Assembly: GCF_002896965.1 (NCBI RefSeq)
Contig: NZ_LYMM01000062.1
Coordinates: forward strand, 124,001 to 188,000
DNA: 64,000 bases
Reading direction: 5' to 3'
Source of the DNA: Novosphingobium guangzhouense
Lineage (GTDB): Bacteria > Pseudomonadota > Alphaproteobacteria > Sphingomonadales > Sphingomonadaceae
The notes under the pieces are model-generated. The model searched no databases, had not been told where the DNA came from, and was given only the letters and a program-made list of their open reading frames with translations. A program made the position numbers and the translations under genes. Shown piece after piece: positions 52,601 to 60,597 of this stretch; the stretch's first letter is position 1, and every line of letters begins with the position of its first letter.

Positions 52601-53008
52601 ATGCCCCAACCTTCCTTTCTTGCGGCCTCGCTCTACGTGGCGCTTGGCGGTGCGTTCGGTTCATGGCTGCGCTTCCTTGTCGGACGCGGCTGGACCGCCA
52701 TGCTCGGCCCGGTGCGCGCCGGCGCGTTTCCCTACGGTACGCTGACCGTCAACGTGCTCGGCAGCCTCGCCATGGGGCTCGCCACCGGCTGGCTCGCCCG
52801 CTTCGGCTCGCATGGTGAAGGCACCCGCCTGCTCATCGCCGTGGGCGTGCTGGGCGGCTTCACCACGTTCTCCTCGTTCAGTCTCGACTTTGCCACGCTG
52901 ATAGAGCGTGGAGAGATCGGCACTGCCGCCTTCTACACCCTCGCCACCTTGCTCGCCGGATTCGGCAGCCTGTTCCTTGGCCTTTTTGTTATGCGGAGCA
53001 TGGCATGA
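52601..53008 (+). CDS. crcB: Fluoride efflux protein CrcB/Fluc
   Basis: CrcB is a dual-topology fluoride channel. The 135-residue protein has four membrane helices and the family motifs GGAFGSWLRF, the conserved Asn in GTLTVNVLGS, and the phenylalanine-box sequence GFTTFSSFSLD. I looked for a fluoride riboswitch in the 202-bp upstream gap and saw none. The stop overlaps the pseudouridine synthase ATG (ATGA), starting a five-gene coupled run that ends with the ATP12 gene. Confidence 0.95.
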   Translation: MPQPSFLAASLYVALGGAFGSWLRFLVGRGWTAMLGPVRAGAFPYGTLTVNVLGSLAMGLATGWLARFGSHGEGTRLLIAVGVLGGFTTFSSFSLDFATLIERGEIGTAAFYTLATLLAGFGSLFLGLFVMRSMA

Positions 53009-54285
53009 GCAATACTGATATCGTCCGCCAGTTCACCGTCGGTCACGACGACGACGGCGTCCGCCTCGATCGCTGGTTCAAGCGTCACCTGCCGCAAGTC
53101 GGCTTCGCGATGGTTTCGCGCTGGGCGCGCACCGGCCAGATTCGCGTCGACGGCAAGCGCGCCGACGTCGACACCCGCCTTGCGGCCGGCCAGACCCTGC
53201 GCGTCCCTCCCGGTGGCGAGCAGAAGACCAATGCCGCCGGAGAACGCCCCCGGCGCGAACTGACCGAGGCAGAGATCGAACTCGCCGATTCGATGGTGCT
53301 GACGCAGGACCGCGCCGCGATCGTGCTCAACAAGCCGCCCGGCCTCGCCACGCAGGGCGGATCGGGCATGAAGGAGCACGTCGACGGCCTGCTCGACGCC
53401 TATGTCGAAAAGGGTCCGCGCCCGCGTCTTGTCCACCGGCTGGACAAGGACACTTCGGGCGTCCTCCTCATCGCCCGCACGCCGGGCAGCGCGGCATTCT
53501 TCTCCAAGCGGTTTTCCGGCCGCTCCGCCAAGAAAATCTACTGGGCGCTGGTGGTGGGCGTGCCGAGCATCAACGACGGCATGATCGAACTGCCGCTCGC
53601 CAAGCAGCCGGGCACCGGCGGCGAAAAGATGCATGTGGACGAGAAAGAAGGCCAGACCGCCCGCACCCGCTATCGCGTGATCGACCGTGCGGGCAACCGC
53701 GCGGCGTGGGTCGAACTGCACCCGCTGACCGGCCGCACGCACCAGCTGCGCGTCCACATGGCGGCGATCGGCCACCCGATCGTGGGTGACGGCAAGTACG
53801 GCGGGCAGGAAGCGTTCCTGACCGGCTCGATCAGCCGCAAGATGCACCTGCACGCCCGCCGCCTGATCATAGAGCATCCGGACGGCGCCCCGCTGGACGT
53901 CACCGCCCCGCTGCCCGAACACTTCGCCAATTCGCTCGAATCGCTGGGCTTCGTCGAATCGGAAGGCGATTTCGAGGTCGAGGCGCCGGTCGAATTCACC
54001 AAGGAAGACCAGAAGAAGGCCGCCAGGCAGCACGCCAAGGAATACCGCAAGGAACGCCGGGGCGAGCGCCGCAAGCGCAGCGACGGCCCCTCTTCCGGCC
54101 AGAACCGGCTGAGCCGCCCCGGAAAGCCTTCCGGCAAGCCTGCCGGAAAGCCATCTGGCAAGAAGCCGTTCGCAAAGCCAGGCGCCAAGCCTTCCGGCCC
54201 GCGCAGCGGCGCACGTTCCGGACCCAAGGCCGGACCCAAGCCCGGCCCGAACACCGGCGGCACGCCGCGCGGTCGCGGCCGTTGA
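53005..54285 (+). CDS. RluC/RluD-family 23S rRNA pseudouridine synthase with basic tail
   Basis: This 426-residue enzyme isomerises uridine to pseudouridine in RNA. It has an S4 RNA-binding domain (about 15-75; VRLDRWFKRHLPQVGFAMVSRWARTGQIRVDG) and the catalytic domain with HRLDKDTSG (144-152, catalytic Asp147) and GRTHQLRVHMAAIGHPIVGD. The family is usually 300-330 residues long; here about 90 extra residues follow. They are highly basic and repetitive, with KAARQHAKEYRKERRGERRKR and then many Gly-Lys-Pro-Ser units, resembling RNA-binding or ribosome-anchoring tails. The GTC-type numbering of the target uridine cannot be told. Confidence 0.92.
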   Translation: MSNTDIVRQFTVGHDDDGVRLDRWFKRHLPQVGFAMVSRWARTGQIRVDGKRADVDTRLAAGQTLRVPPGGEQKTNAAGERPRRELTEAEIELADSMVLTQDRAAIVLNKPPGLATQGGSGMKEHVDGLLDAYVEKGPRPRLVHRLDKDTSGVLLIARTPGSAAFFSKRFSGRSAKKIYWALVVGVPSINDGMIELPLAKQPGTGGEKMHVDEKEGQTARTRYRVIDRAGNRAAWVELHPLTGRTHQLRVHMAAIGHPIVGDGKYGGQEAFLTGSISRKMHLHARRLIIEHPDGAPLDVTAPLPEHFANSLESLGFVESEGDFEVEAPVEFTKEDQKKAARQHAKEYRKERRGERRKRSDGPSSGQNRLSRPGKPSGKPAGKPSGKKPFAKPGAKPSGPRSGARSGPKAGPKPGPNTGGTPRGRGR

Positions 54286-54308
54286 CGGGCGCATTGACGG
54301 GCAGCGGT

Positions 54309-54959
54309 ATGAAGCTGGCGGTCTTCGACTGCGACGGTACGCTTGTAGACGGTCAGGCGCCGATCTGCGAGGCGATGGAGGCGGCCTTCGCCGCCTTCTC
54401 GCTCCCGGCCCCTTCGCGCGGGAACATCCGCCGCGCGGTGGGCCTGTCGCTGCCGCAGGCGATCCGCCAGCTGCTGCCCGCATCCGATGCCGAACAACAG
54501 CACGCCATGGCCGAAGCCTACAAGCTGTCGTTCCGCACCGCGCGCGAACAGGGCCGCGTGGCCCAGCCGCTGTTTCCGGGAATCGCACAGGTCCTGCGCG
54601 ATCTTCATGCCAACGGGTGGACACTGGGCGTCGCCACCGGCATGTCGGACCGGGGCCTGGGCTTCTGCCTTGAGGCCAACGGCGTAGCCGACCTTTTCGT
54701 CACCCTGCAGACCGCCGACCGCCACCCCTCCAAACCGCACCCCGCGATGCTGGAAGAGGCCCTGTTCGAAGCCGGGGCGCAGGCAGGCGAGGCCGTGATG
54801 ATCGGCGACACCGTATACGACATGCAGATGGCAACGACCGCAAGGGTCCGCGCCATCGGCGTCGACTGGGGCTACCACCACCCGCGCGAACTGACCGAGG
54901 CAGGCGCCGAAATCGTCGTCGAAACCCCGGCGCAGTTGCTGGAGCACTTGCTCTCGTGA
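54309..54959 (+). CDS. HAD-IA family phosphatase (phosphoglycolate phosphatase-like)
   Basis: This 216-residue haloacid-dehalogenase phosphatase has all four motifs: FDCDGTLVDG (nucleophile Asp7, acid Asp9), ATGMSDRG for motif II, SKPHPAML with the motif III Lys, and MIGDTVYDMQMA for motif IV. The alpha-helical cap (about 17-80) places it in subgroup IA with Gph and pyrophosphatases. The ATG at 54309 begins at the conserved core; a TTG at 54282 that overlaps the upstream stop is an alternative. Its stop overlaps the next start (GTGA). Confidence 0.88.
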   Translation: MKLAVFDCDGTLVDGQAPICEAMEAAFAAFSLPAPSRGNIRRAVGLSLPQAIRQLLPASDAEQQHAMAEAYKLSFRTAREQGRVAQPLFPGIAQVLRDLHANGWTLGVATGMSDRGLGFCLEANGVADLFVTLQTADRHPSKPHPAMLEEALFEAGAQAGEAVMIGDTVYDMQMATTARVRAIGVDWGYHHPRELTEAGAEIVVETPAQLLEHLLS

Positions 54960-55183
54960 CGGCACCATCGCGAGATCGCGATCCGGCGGCGCTGCGCTTC
55001 GCGATCATCAACCTTGTGCGGATCGCGGGCGTCGGCTTCATCGTGCTGGGCCTGCTGATGACGCAGGGACGCATCCTTGCGGGCGCGCCGGACTGGATCG
55101 CCTACCTTCTCATCGCCAACGGGCTGGCCGACACTTTCGTCATCCCCACCCTTCTCATCCGAAAGTGGCGCACTCCCAAATGA
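54956..55183 (+). CDS. Small membrane protein between HAD and ATP12 genes
   Basis: The 75-residue protein has two hydrophobic segments, about residues 14-36 (FAIINLVRIAGVGFIVLGLLM) and 44-66 (DWIAYLLIANGLADTFVIPTLLI), with a charged N-terminus (SRDRD) and basic C-terminus (IRKWRTPK). I do not recognise a named family. It uses a GTG start overlapping the HAD stop and its TGA overlaps the ATP12 ATG; such tight coupling on both sides argues that it is real. A role in F-type ATP synthase assembly is suggested only by position. Confidence 0.75.
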   Translation: MTAPSRDRDPAALRFAIINLVRIAGVGFIVLGLLMTQGRILAGAPDWIAYLLIANGLADTFVIPTLLIRKWRTPK

Positions 55184-55872
55184 AGCGTTTCTATAAAGAG
55201 GCGAGCACCCAGCCCACGCAAGACGGCTGGCGAGCGACGCTTGACGGACGCCCGATCCGCACCGCGGCAGGCCGCCCCCAGATCGTTCCCACGCAGGCGC
55301 TGGCAGAAGCGCTGGCCGCCGAATGGGCCGCGCAGGGCGACGAAATCGACACGGCCGCGTTCCGCTATCGCGATCTTGCGGACTTCGCGATCGATGCCGT
55401 GGCGACCAACCGCGAAGGCGTGATCGCCGAACTGCTGCCCTACGCCGAAACCGATACATTGTGCTATCGCGCCGATCCGGACGAGGCGCTCTACAAGCGG
55501 CAGGCGCAAGTCTGGGAACCGCTGCTGGCGGCCGTGGAAGCACGGCTTGGCGTGACCTTCACGCGGATTTCCGGGATCATCCACAAGCCCCAGCCCGAAG
55601 CAACGCTGGCGCGCCTGCGCACCGAACTGGAAGCGCTGGGCGATTTCGAACTGGCCGCGCTCAAGATGCTTTCCAGCCTTGCCGCATCGCTGGTCATCGC
55701 GCTGGAGGCGATCCGCCCCGGCACGGATGCCGAAGCGCTGTGGCAGGCCGCCGAACTGGAGGCCGACTGGCAGGTCGAACTCTGGGGCGATGACTGGGAA
55801 GCCGCAGAACGCCGCGCCGCCCGGTTCGAGGCATTCCAGCTGGCGATCGCTCTGGCGCAATTGTCGCGCTGA
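55180..55872 (+). CDS. ATP12 family F1-ATPase assembly chaperone
   Basis: ATP12 proteins bind the F1 alpha subunit during assembly of ATP synthase; they occur in mitochondria and alphaproteobacteria. The 230-residue sequence begins KRFYKEASTQPTQDGWRATLDGRPIRTAAGRP, followed by AEWAAQGDEID, the LLPYAETDTLCYRA motif and a C-terminal helical domain including ELWGDDWEAAERRAARFEAFQLA with the conserved Trp/Asp/Glu. The ATG at 55180 overlaps the upstream stop (ATGA). A strong terminator follows. Confidence 0.93.
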   Translation: MKRFYKEASTQPTQDGWRATLDGRPIRTAAGRPQIVPTQALAEALAAEWAAQGDEIDTAAFRYRDLADFAIDAVATNREGVIAELLPYAETDTLCYRADPDEALYKRQAQVWEPLLAAVEARLGVTFTRISGIIHKPQPEATLARLRTELEALGDFELAALKMLSSLAASLVIALEAIRPGTDAEALWQAAELEADWQVELWGDDWEAAERRAARFEAFQLAIALAQLSR

Positions 55873-55885
55873 ACCGCTGAAACGA

Positions 55886-55923
55886 AAAGGCCCGCCACGA
55901 CATCAGCCGGGCGGGCCTTTTTT
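55886..55923. terminator. Bidirectional intrinsic terminator
   Basis: AAAGGCCCGCC (55886-55896) pairs with GGCGGGCCTTT (55910-55920). On the plus strand six Ts follow the stem; on the minus strand four Ts do. It ends both the crcB-ATP12 run and the convergent outer-membrane protein gene. Confidence 0.92.
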
Positions 55924-55977
55924 GCGTCGTGAAAGGGCGGATGCCGAAGACGCCCGCCCCTCCTCGTTTCCGTCAGA

Positions 55978-56526
55978 TCAGAACTTCGCGCCCAGCGCGA
56001 TGATCGCGTTATGACGGCTGAAGTCGCTCTCATAGTTCGAGTAACGATATTCGGCCTTCACGAAGAGGCGGTCGGACAGGTCGTACTGTGCACCCGCGCC
56101 GAGACGGAAGCCGTCGCCGTTGGCACCTTCGCCGTAGCTGTCCACGCCATCGGTGTACGTCGCGCGGAGACGGGCGTTGGTGTAGCCGCCCAGAACGTAG
56201 AGCTTGCTGCGGTCACCAACCTGCGTGCCCAGACGGACAACGGCAGCAAGATCGCGGCCGGTCTTGATGCAAGCGCGCTCTTCGCCCAGCGACGCGCATT
56301 CCTTGGTGGTGCTGTCGGCAACGGTCCCCTGGATGCCGACGAACAGGCCGTTCGACAGGGGCATGTCGTAGCCCGCGCTCACGCCATAGCTGACGCCCTC
56401 ATCCGACTCGCCGCCAAACGAGATCGAATCGAGGCCCGTTTCAGCCTGGACGAAGGCCTGCGCCTGGGCAGCGGCCGGGACGGCGAACAGCGCTGCGGCG
56501 GCGAGAGCCGGGACGAACTTCTTCAT
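55978..56526 (-). CDS. Outer-membrane beta-barrel protein
   Basis: This 182-residue porin-like protein has a signal peptide (about 1-23, ending AAAQAQ) and alternating strands characteristic of an eight-stranded OmpA/OmpX-type barrel (YGVSAGYDMPL, GLFVGIQGTVAD, DLAAVVRLGTQVG, KLYVLGGYTNARL, FRLGAGAQYDL, LFVKAEYRYSNY, NAIIALGAKF). It ends in Phe. Two cysteines in the long loop (KECASLGEERACIK) could form a disulfide. GGAG precedes the ATG at 56526. Such small barrels can serve in adhesion or membrane stability; no function is evident. Confidence 0.88.
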   Translation of the reverse strand: MKKFVPALAAAALFAVPAAAQAQAFVQAETGLDSISFGGESDEGVSYGVSAGYDMPLSNGLFVGIQGTVADSTTKECASLGEERACIKTGRDLAAVVRLGTQVGDRSKLYVLGGYTNARLRATYTDGVDSYGEGANGDGFRLGAGAQYDLSDRLFVKAEYRYSNYESDFSRHNAIIALGAKF

Positions 56527-56680
56527 GGTATGCTCCTGCAAATTCTTGTCGCACCCGCGCCGAAATCGGCAGCAGGGACGCGCCGCATAGCCATGAAAAA
56601 TAGCACGTCAAATCAGATAGCTAACAAATGCAGGAAAGCAGAAACCCCATGTGACAAAATAGTGACAACCAAAATAACCA

Positions 56681-56710
56681 AATAAAATGCCGACTTCCGC
56701 AGAAATCGGC
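56681..56710 (-). terminator. Intrinsic terminator of the mla operon
   Basis: On the minus strand GCCGATTTC (56710-56702) pairs with GAAGTCGGC (56697-56689), with one G-T pair, around a TGCG loop and is followed by ATTTTATTT. It is about 107 nt past the last mla gene in an AT-rich gap of 290 bp that otherwise holds only the ATGCAA-T-TTGCAT palindrome at 56786-56798. Confidence 0.8.
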
Positions 56711-56816
56711 ACATTCATTCGTTTGCGATGCCGGCAATTTACGCGCGCCAATTAAATTACTGCAACGGGAATATTTTATTCCGACATGCAATTTGCATTG
56801 ATCGCCAACCGGATAC

Positions 56817-57422
56817 TCAGCCCTTGATCCAGTCCGCAACCTGCCGCGCAACATCGTTGGACGCCTGATTGAGCGCCACGCCAACTGGCCCCGCCTTGGC
56901 CTCGATGCCGTTCACCACGGCTTCGAAACGGCGGGTCTGGAGAGGACCGTTGCCGCGTTCGCTCCGCACCGCGTCGAAGCGCACCACCACTGCGCTGCGC
57001 TGGGCATCATAGCCCATCTGCAGCAGGCGCCCGCCGATCAGCGTCTTGCCGGTGACTTCGAAGTCCCCGCCTTCGACCACCAACTGGCCGGTGCGCGCGC
57101 GCAGCGTCTCTGCCAGCAGCGAACGGAACTGGCGCGTGGGCTTTTCCACCCAGAGCGCATCCTTGAGATAGGCGATGCTGGAATCGTTTACCCGGACCGG
57201 CACGCGCAGCACATCCAGCCCGCGATCGGATTCGGGGTCCATCACCACGATGGCGTCGGTCAGCTGCCCGCTTGCGGTCGCCCCTGCCGGTGCGCTGTCT
57301 TCCGCCGTCAGCTTGAGCAACTGATCCGGCGGCTTGGTGCCAAGGCTGACGCAACCGGCAAGGCCGGCCGTCAGGCCAAGGGCGGCAGCGGCGGTCAGCA
57401 GCTGACGGCCAAAACGGTTCAT
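56817..57422 (-). CDS. ABC transport auxiliary lipoprotein (PqiC-like) of Mla system
   Basis: The 201-residue lipoprotein has a signal peptide with lipobox LAGC and a periplasmic domain of the ABC-type transport auxiliary (PqiC/YmbA-like) family: VLRVPVRVNDSSIAYLKDALWVEKPTRQFRSLLAETLRART, then beta strands and AVNGIEAKAGPVGVALNQASNDVARQVADWI. It likely links the MlaD hexamer to outer-membrane lipids. The start may be 57422 or the ATG at 57437; both have purine-rich sites upstream. It is the last gene of the operon mlaE-mlaF-mlaD-lipoprotein. Confidence 0.85.
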   Translation of the reverse strand: MNRFGRQLLTAAAALGLTAGLAGCVSLGTKPPDQLLKLTAEDSAPAGATASGQLTDAIVVMDPESDRGLDVLRVPVRVNDSSIAYLKDALWVEKPTRQFRSLLAETLRARTGQLVVEGGDFEVTGKTLIGGRLLQMGYDAQRSAVVVRFDAVRSERGNGPLQTRRFEAVVNGIEAKAGPVGVALNQASNDVARQVADWIKG

Positions 57423-57447
57423 CGCCTTATCCCTCATGGCCAAATCC

Positions 57448-58386
57448 TCAAGGCTTGTAGTCGGGCAGCTTCTGCCCCTTGAGCAGTGCGCCCGCGCCCT
57501 GCTCATCGATCTTTTCGGTCAGGCTGCGCAGGGCCTTGCTGGTGGCGCGCAGATCGCGGATCGCGCTTTCGGCGGCGGGCAGCGTCTGTTCGGACACCTG
57601 ATCAAGCGCGGGCTGCGCGTGTTCCATCGTCTTGTTGAGCTGGTCCATCGACTTCTGCGCGGAGGCCAGCGTCTGGCGCAGTTGCGCGGCCAGCGAGCTA
57701 CCCTCGTCGCCCAGCAGATCGTCGGCCTTGTGCGCCACACCCTCGAACGCGGCGAGCGTCTGCGTGCCCTGCCGCAGCGTCGCCTGAAGTTCGGTCATCG
57801 TCGCGCGCAGCTGCGGCGTCGCCTGCGACAGATCCCTGGTCATCTTGTCGGTATTGGCGAGGATGCCCGTGATCGACTTGCGGTTTTCCGCGCTCATCAG
57901 CTGGTTGAGGTTTTCGGTCAGTGTCGCCAGCCGCTCCATCAGCAGCGGGGCATTGGCCAGGATCTCTCCGAAGCCGCCGGGCTTGGTCGGGATCACGGGG
58001 ACGCCTTCCGGCCCCGGCTCGGTGATCGGCGGCGCGCCCTTGACCGCGCCTTCAAGCTGGATGTCGGAAACGCCGGTGAAGCTGCCCTGGATCGTCGCGG
58101 TCGTGCCCACGGTGATCGGCAGCTTGCTGTCCACCTTGATGCGCACGCGCACGAAGCTGGGGTCCTGCGGCCACAGTTCGATCTGGGTGACCTGCCCCGA
58201 AGGCACGCCCACGTAATCGACGCCCGAACCCTTGGCGAGCCCGTCCACCGACTGCTTGAAGAAGATGTCGTATTCCGTCTTCGAACCGTCGCCCAGGCGC
58301 GCGATCCAGATGACGAAGGCCGCAAGGCATGCCAGCAGAACCAGCGTGACCGCTCCGACCCAGACGTGATTGGCTTTGGTTTCCAT
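57448..58386 (-). CDS. mlaD: MlaD family (MCE domain) lipid-binding protein
   Basis: The 312-residue protein binds phospholipid in the periplasm as a ring. An N-terminal membrane anchor (about 9-30) precedes the MCE domain (about 38-120: YDIFFKQSVDGLAKGSGVDYVGVPSGQVTQIEL and RVRIKVDSKLPITVGTTATIQGSFTGVSDIQLEG). A long helical, partly coiled-coil tail follows (about 150-300), longer than in E. coli MlaD (183 residues) and like Mce proteins of actinobacteria and alphaproteobacteria. It lies 11 nt downstream of mlaF. Confidence 0.92.
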   Translation of the reverse strand: METKANHVWVGAVTLVLLACLAAFVIWIARLGDGSKTEYDIFFKQSVDGLAKGSGVDYVGVPSGQVTQIELWPQDPSFVRVRIKVDSKLPITVGTTATIQGSFTGVSDIQLEGAVKGAPPITEPGPEGVPVIPTKPGGFGEILANAPLLMERLATLTENLNQLMSAENRKSITGILANTDKMTRDLSQATPQLRATMTELQATLRQGTQTLAAFEGVAHKADDLLGDEGSSLAAQLRQTLASAQKSMDQLNKTMEHAQPALDQVSEQTLPAAESAIRDLRATSKALRSLTEKIDEQGAGALLKGQKLPDYKP

Positions 58387-58397
58387 CGCCCGAGCCC

Positions 58398-59321
58398 CTA
58401 TGCCTCCGACCTGCTACTGTCCATCGGGGACGGCGAACCCGTTTCGACGCCCGTTTCAACGGCCGCCTCCCCGTCATGTTCCGGCGCACCGCCCTTTGGG
58501 GCAGGCGCCGGGTCGTCCTTCACAGCGGTTTCCTTCTTGGAATCCAGCGCTGCGCGACCGCGCGGGCCGTTGAAGTATTCCTGAATCCACGGATGATCGA
58601 GCGCGAGAAGCTCCGGAATGGTGCCCACCGCGATCACCTTCTTGTCCGCCAGCACCGCCACCCGGTCACAGATCGCATAAAGCGTGTCGAGATCGTGAGT
58701 GATGAGGAACACGGTAAGCCCCAGCGTTTCCTTCAGCTCGCGCGTCAGGCTGTCGAACGCGGCGGCCCCGATCGGGTCGAGGCCCGCGGTCGGCTCGTCG
58801 AGGAACAGCAGTTCAGGGTCAAGCGCCAGCGCGCGGGCCAGACCGGCGCGCTTCTTCATGCCGCCCGAAAGCTCGCTCGGGAACTTGAACGCCGCGCTTT
58901 CGGGCAAGCCCGACAGGCGCACCTTGAAGCGGGCGATCTCCGCGCGCAGATCGTCGGTGATTTCGGGGAAGAACTGCTTGAGCGGCACTTCCACGTTTTC
59001 GCCCACCGTCAGGGTAGAGAACAGCGCGCCGCCCTGGAACAGCACACCCCAGCGCGAACGCAGGTCGACCGCATCCTCCTCGGTGGCATCGCCCATCTTG
59101 TGGCCCAGCACCGTGATGCTGCCGTCGGTCGGTTGTTGCAGGCCGATGATCGAGCGCATCAGCACGGACTTGCCCGTACCCGAACCGCCAACGACGCCCA
59201 GAACCTCGCCCTTGCGGACCTTGAGGTCGAGCCCTTCGTGGATCACATGCTCGCCGAAGCTGTTGCGCAGCCCTTCGACGAGTATCGGGTACTCGCCCTT
59301 ATAGTCGTCCGACAGGTCCAT
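58398..59321 (-). CDS. mlaF: Mla ABC transporter ATP-binding protein
   Basis: MlaF powers lipid transport between the membranes. The 307-residue protein has Walker A GGSGTGKSVL, the signature LSGGMKKRAGLARAL, Walker B LLFLDEPTAGLDP and the switch ITHDLDT. FQGGALFSTLTVGENV is typical for MlaF. The last 50 residues are a low-complexity, Lys/Asp/Pro-rich tail not needed for the fold. The ATG at 59321 overlaps the mlaE stop (TGATG); the frame extending to 59516 lies within mlaE. Confidence 0.95.
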   Translation of the reverse strand: MDLSDDYKGEYPILVEGLRNSFGEHVIHEGLDLKVRKGEVLGVVGGSGTGKSVLMRSIIGLQQPTDGSITVLGHKMGDATEEDAVDLRSRWGVLFQGGALFSTLTVGENVEVPLKQFFPEITDDLRAEIARFKVRLSGLPESAAFKFPSELSGGMKKRAGLARALALDPELLFLDEPTAGLDPIGAAAFDSLTRELKETLGLTVFLITHDLDTLYAICDRVAVLADKKVIAVGTIPELLALDHPWIQEYFNGPRGRAALDSKKETAVKDDPAPAPKGGAPEHDGEAAVETGVETGSPSPMDSSRSEA

Positions 59322-60436
59322 CAGGCCCAGCCAATCTTGGTGAAGAAGATGGCGAAGAAGGCGTCCAGCACGATCACCGTGAAGATCGCCGTCACCACCG
59401 CCTGCGTGGTTCGCCCGCCCACTTCCTCGGCGTTGGCGGTAACCTGCATGCCCTGATAGCAGCCTGCCAGCGCCACCACGAGCGCGAAGACCGGCGCCTT
59501 GACCAGACCGATCCACACGTCAGTGATGGGCACCACTTCCTGCGTGCGCTGGAGGAAGGTCCAGAACGGGATATCGAGCGCAAGGTCAGCGATAACCGCG
59601 CCGCCGATGATGGCCAGCACCGAGGAATAGAAACCCAGCAGCGGCATCATCAACATCGATGCCAGCACGCGCGGCACCACCAGCGCCTGCATCGGCGAAA
59701 CACCGATTGTGCGCATGGCGTCAACCTCTTCGGTCAGCTTCATCGTGCCGATCTGCGCCGCGAAGGCCGAACCGGAACGCCCGGCGACCATGATGGAGGT
59801 CATCAGGATGCCCAGTTCGCGCATCGACAGGCGCCCGGTCAGGTTGATCGTGTAGATTTCGGCGCCGAACTGCGCCAGCTGCACCGCGCCTTGCTGCGCG
59901 ATCACGATGCCGATGAGGAAGCTCATCAGGCCGATGATCCACAGCGAGTTGATGCCCACATACTGCATGTGGAACACCAGCGCCGTGCCGCGCAGCCGCG
60001 ACGGGCGGCGGATCACGCTGCCCAGCGCAATGATCAGTTCGCCCAGGAAATCGACGACCTTGACGACGCCCCTGCCCCAGTTCGCCATGAGATCGCCAAG
60101 TTCCGAAACCTGACGGGTAAGGAACGGCAGCCTGGGTTCGGGTTCCGCCTCGTGTTCGTGCATGTCGCCGATGGCGGCGAAAAGGCGGCGGGCCTGTTCG
60201 CTTTCGCCGGTGATCTTCACGCCGCGCTTGTTGGCATAGTGCGTGACGAGCCAGGCGCCGGTCGTGTCGATATCGGTGACGCCCGACATGTCGACCCGAT
60301 CGAAATTGCCGCTCAGCCCGTGCAGCTTGGCATCGAGATTGCCCAGCGAATGGACGCACAAAGGCCCTTTCAGCGCCAGTACGTGGTCGCCGCCTTGGTC
60401 GTTTTCCGACAGGGTGAATTCAGCCCATTCCCGCAT
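59321..60436 (-). CDS. mlaE: Mla ABC transporter permease with N-terminal STAS domain
   Basis: This 371-residue permease fuses a STAS domain (about 1-95, ALKGPLCVHSLGNLDAKLHG and RVDMSGVTDIDTTGAWLVTHYA) to the MlaE membrane domain (about 130-371; FLIGIVIAQQGAVQLAQFGAEIY, ELGILMTSIMVAGRSGSAFAAQIGTMKLTEEVDAM). In E. coli the STAS protein MlaB is a separate subunit; here it is part of the permease. I chose the ATG at 60436, where the STAS fold begins; the frame extends further without homology. It heads the operon, divergent from valS. Confidence 0.93.
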   Translation of the reverse strand: MREWAEFTLSENDQGGDHVLALKGPLCVHSLGNLDAKLHGLSGNFDRVDMSGVTDIDTTGAWLVTHYANKRGVKITGESEQARRLFAAIGDMHEHEAEPEPRLPFLTRQVSELGDLMANWGRGVVKVVDFLGELIIALGSVIRRPSRLRGTALVFHMQYVGINSLWIIGLMSFLIGIVIAQQGAVQLAQFGAEIYTINLTGRLSMRELGILMTSIMVAGRSGSAFAAQIGTMKLTEEVDAMRTIGVSPMQALVVPRVLASMLMMPLLGFYSSVLAIIGGAVIADLALDIPFWTFLQRTQEVVPITDVWIGLVKAPVFALVVALAGCYQGMQVTANAEEVGGRTTQAVVTAIFTVIVLDAFFAIFFTKIGWA

Positions 60437-60457
60437 GTTCGCTCGCTTTGGGGGAAA

Positions 60458-60487
60458 AACCATGGACCGGCAAGATGTTCCATGGTT
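60458..60487. promoter_or_regulatory. 9-bp dyad in the mlaE-valS intergenic region
   Basis: AACCATGGA (60458-60466) and TCCATGGTT (60479-60487) are perfect inverted arms with a 12-nt spacer. They lie 22 bp from the mlaE start and 111 bp from the valS start, so they could form an operator or a leader hairpin for either gene. Confidence 0.4.
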
Positions 60488-60597
60488 GCGACCGGATGTG
60501 TCGATTGTGTTACTGCGCCCTGTTCGCATGCGATTGCGGCGATGCCATGGCAATGGCTTCTTGCGCGCAAACCCGCGGTTTGGCATGGCGCCCAGCT

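Noticed and set aside
60437..60597. T-box leader before valS
   Set aside because: No antiterminator or T-box sequence is visible, and T-boxes are not expected in alphaproteobacteria; only the 9-bp dyad is present.
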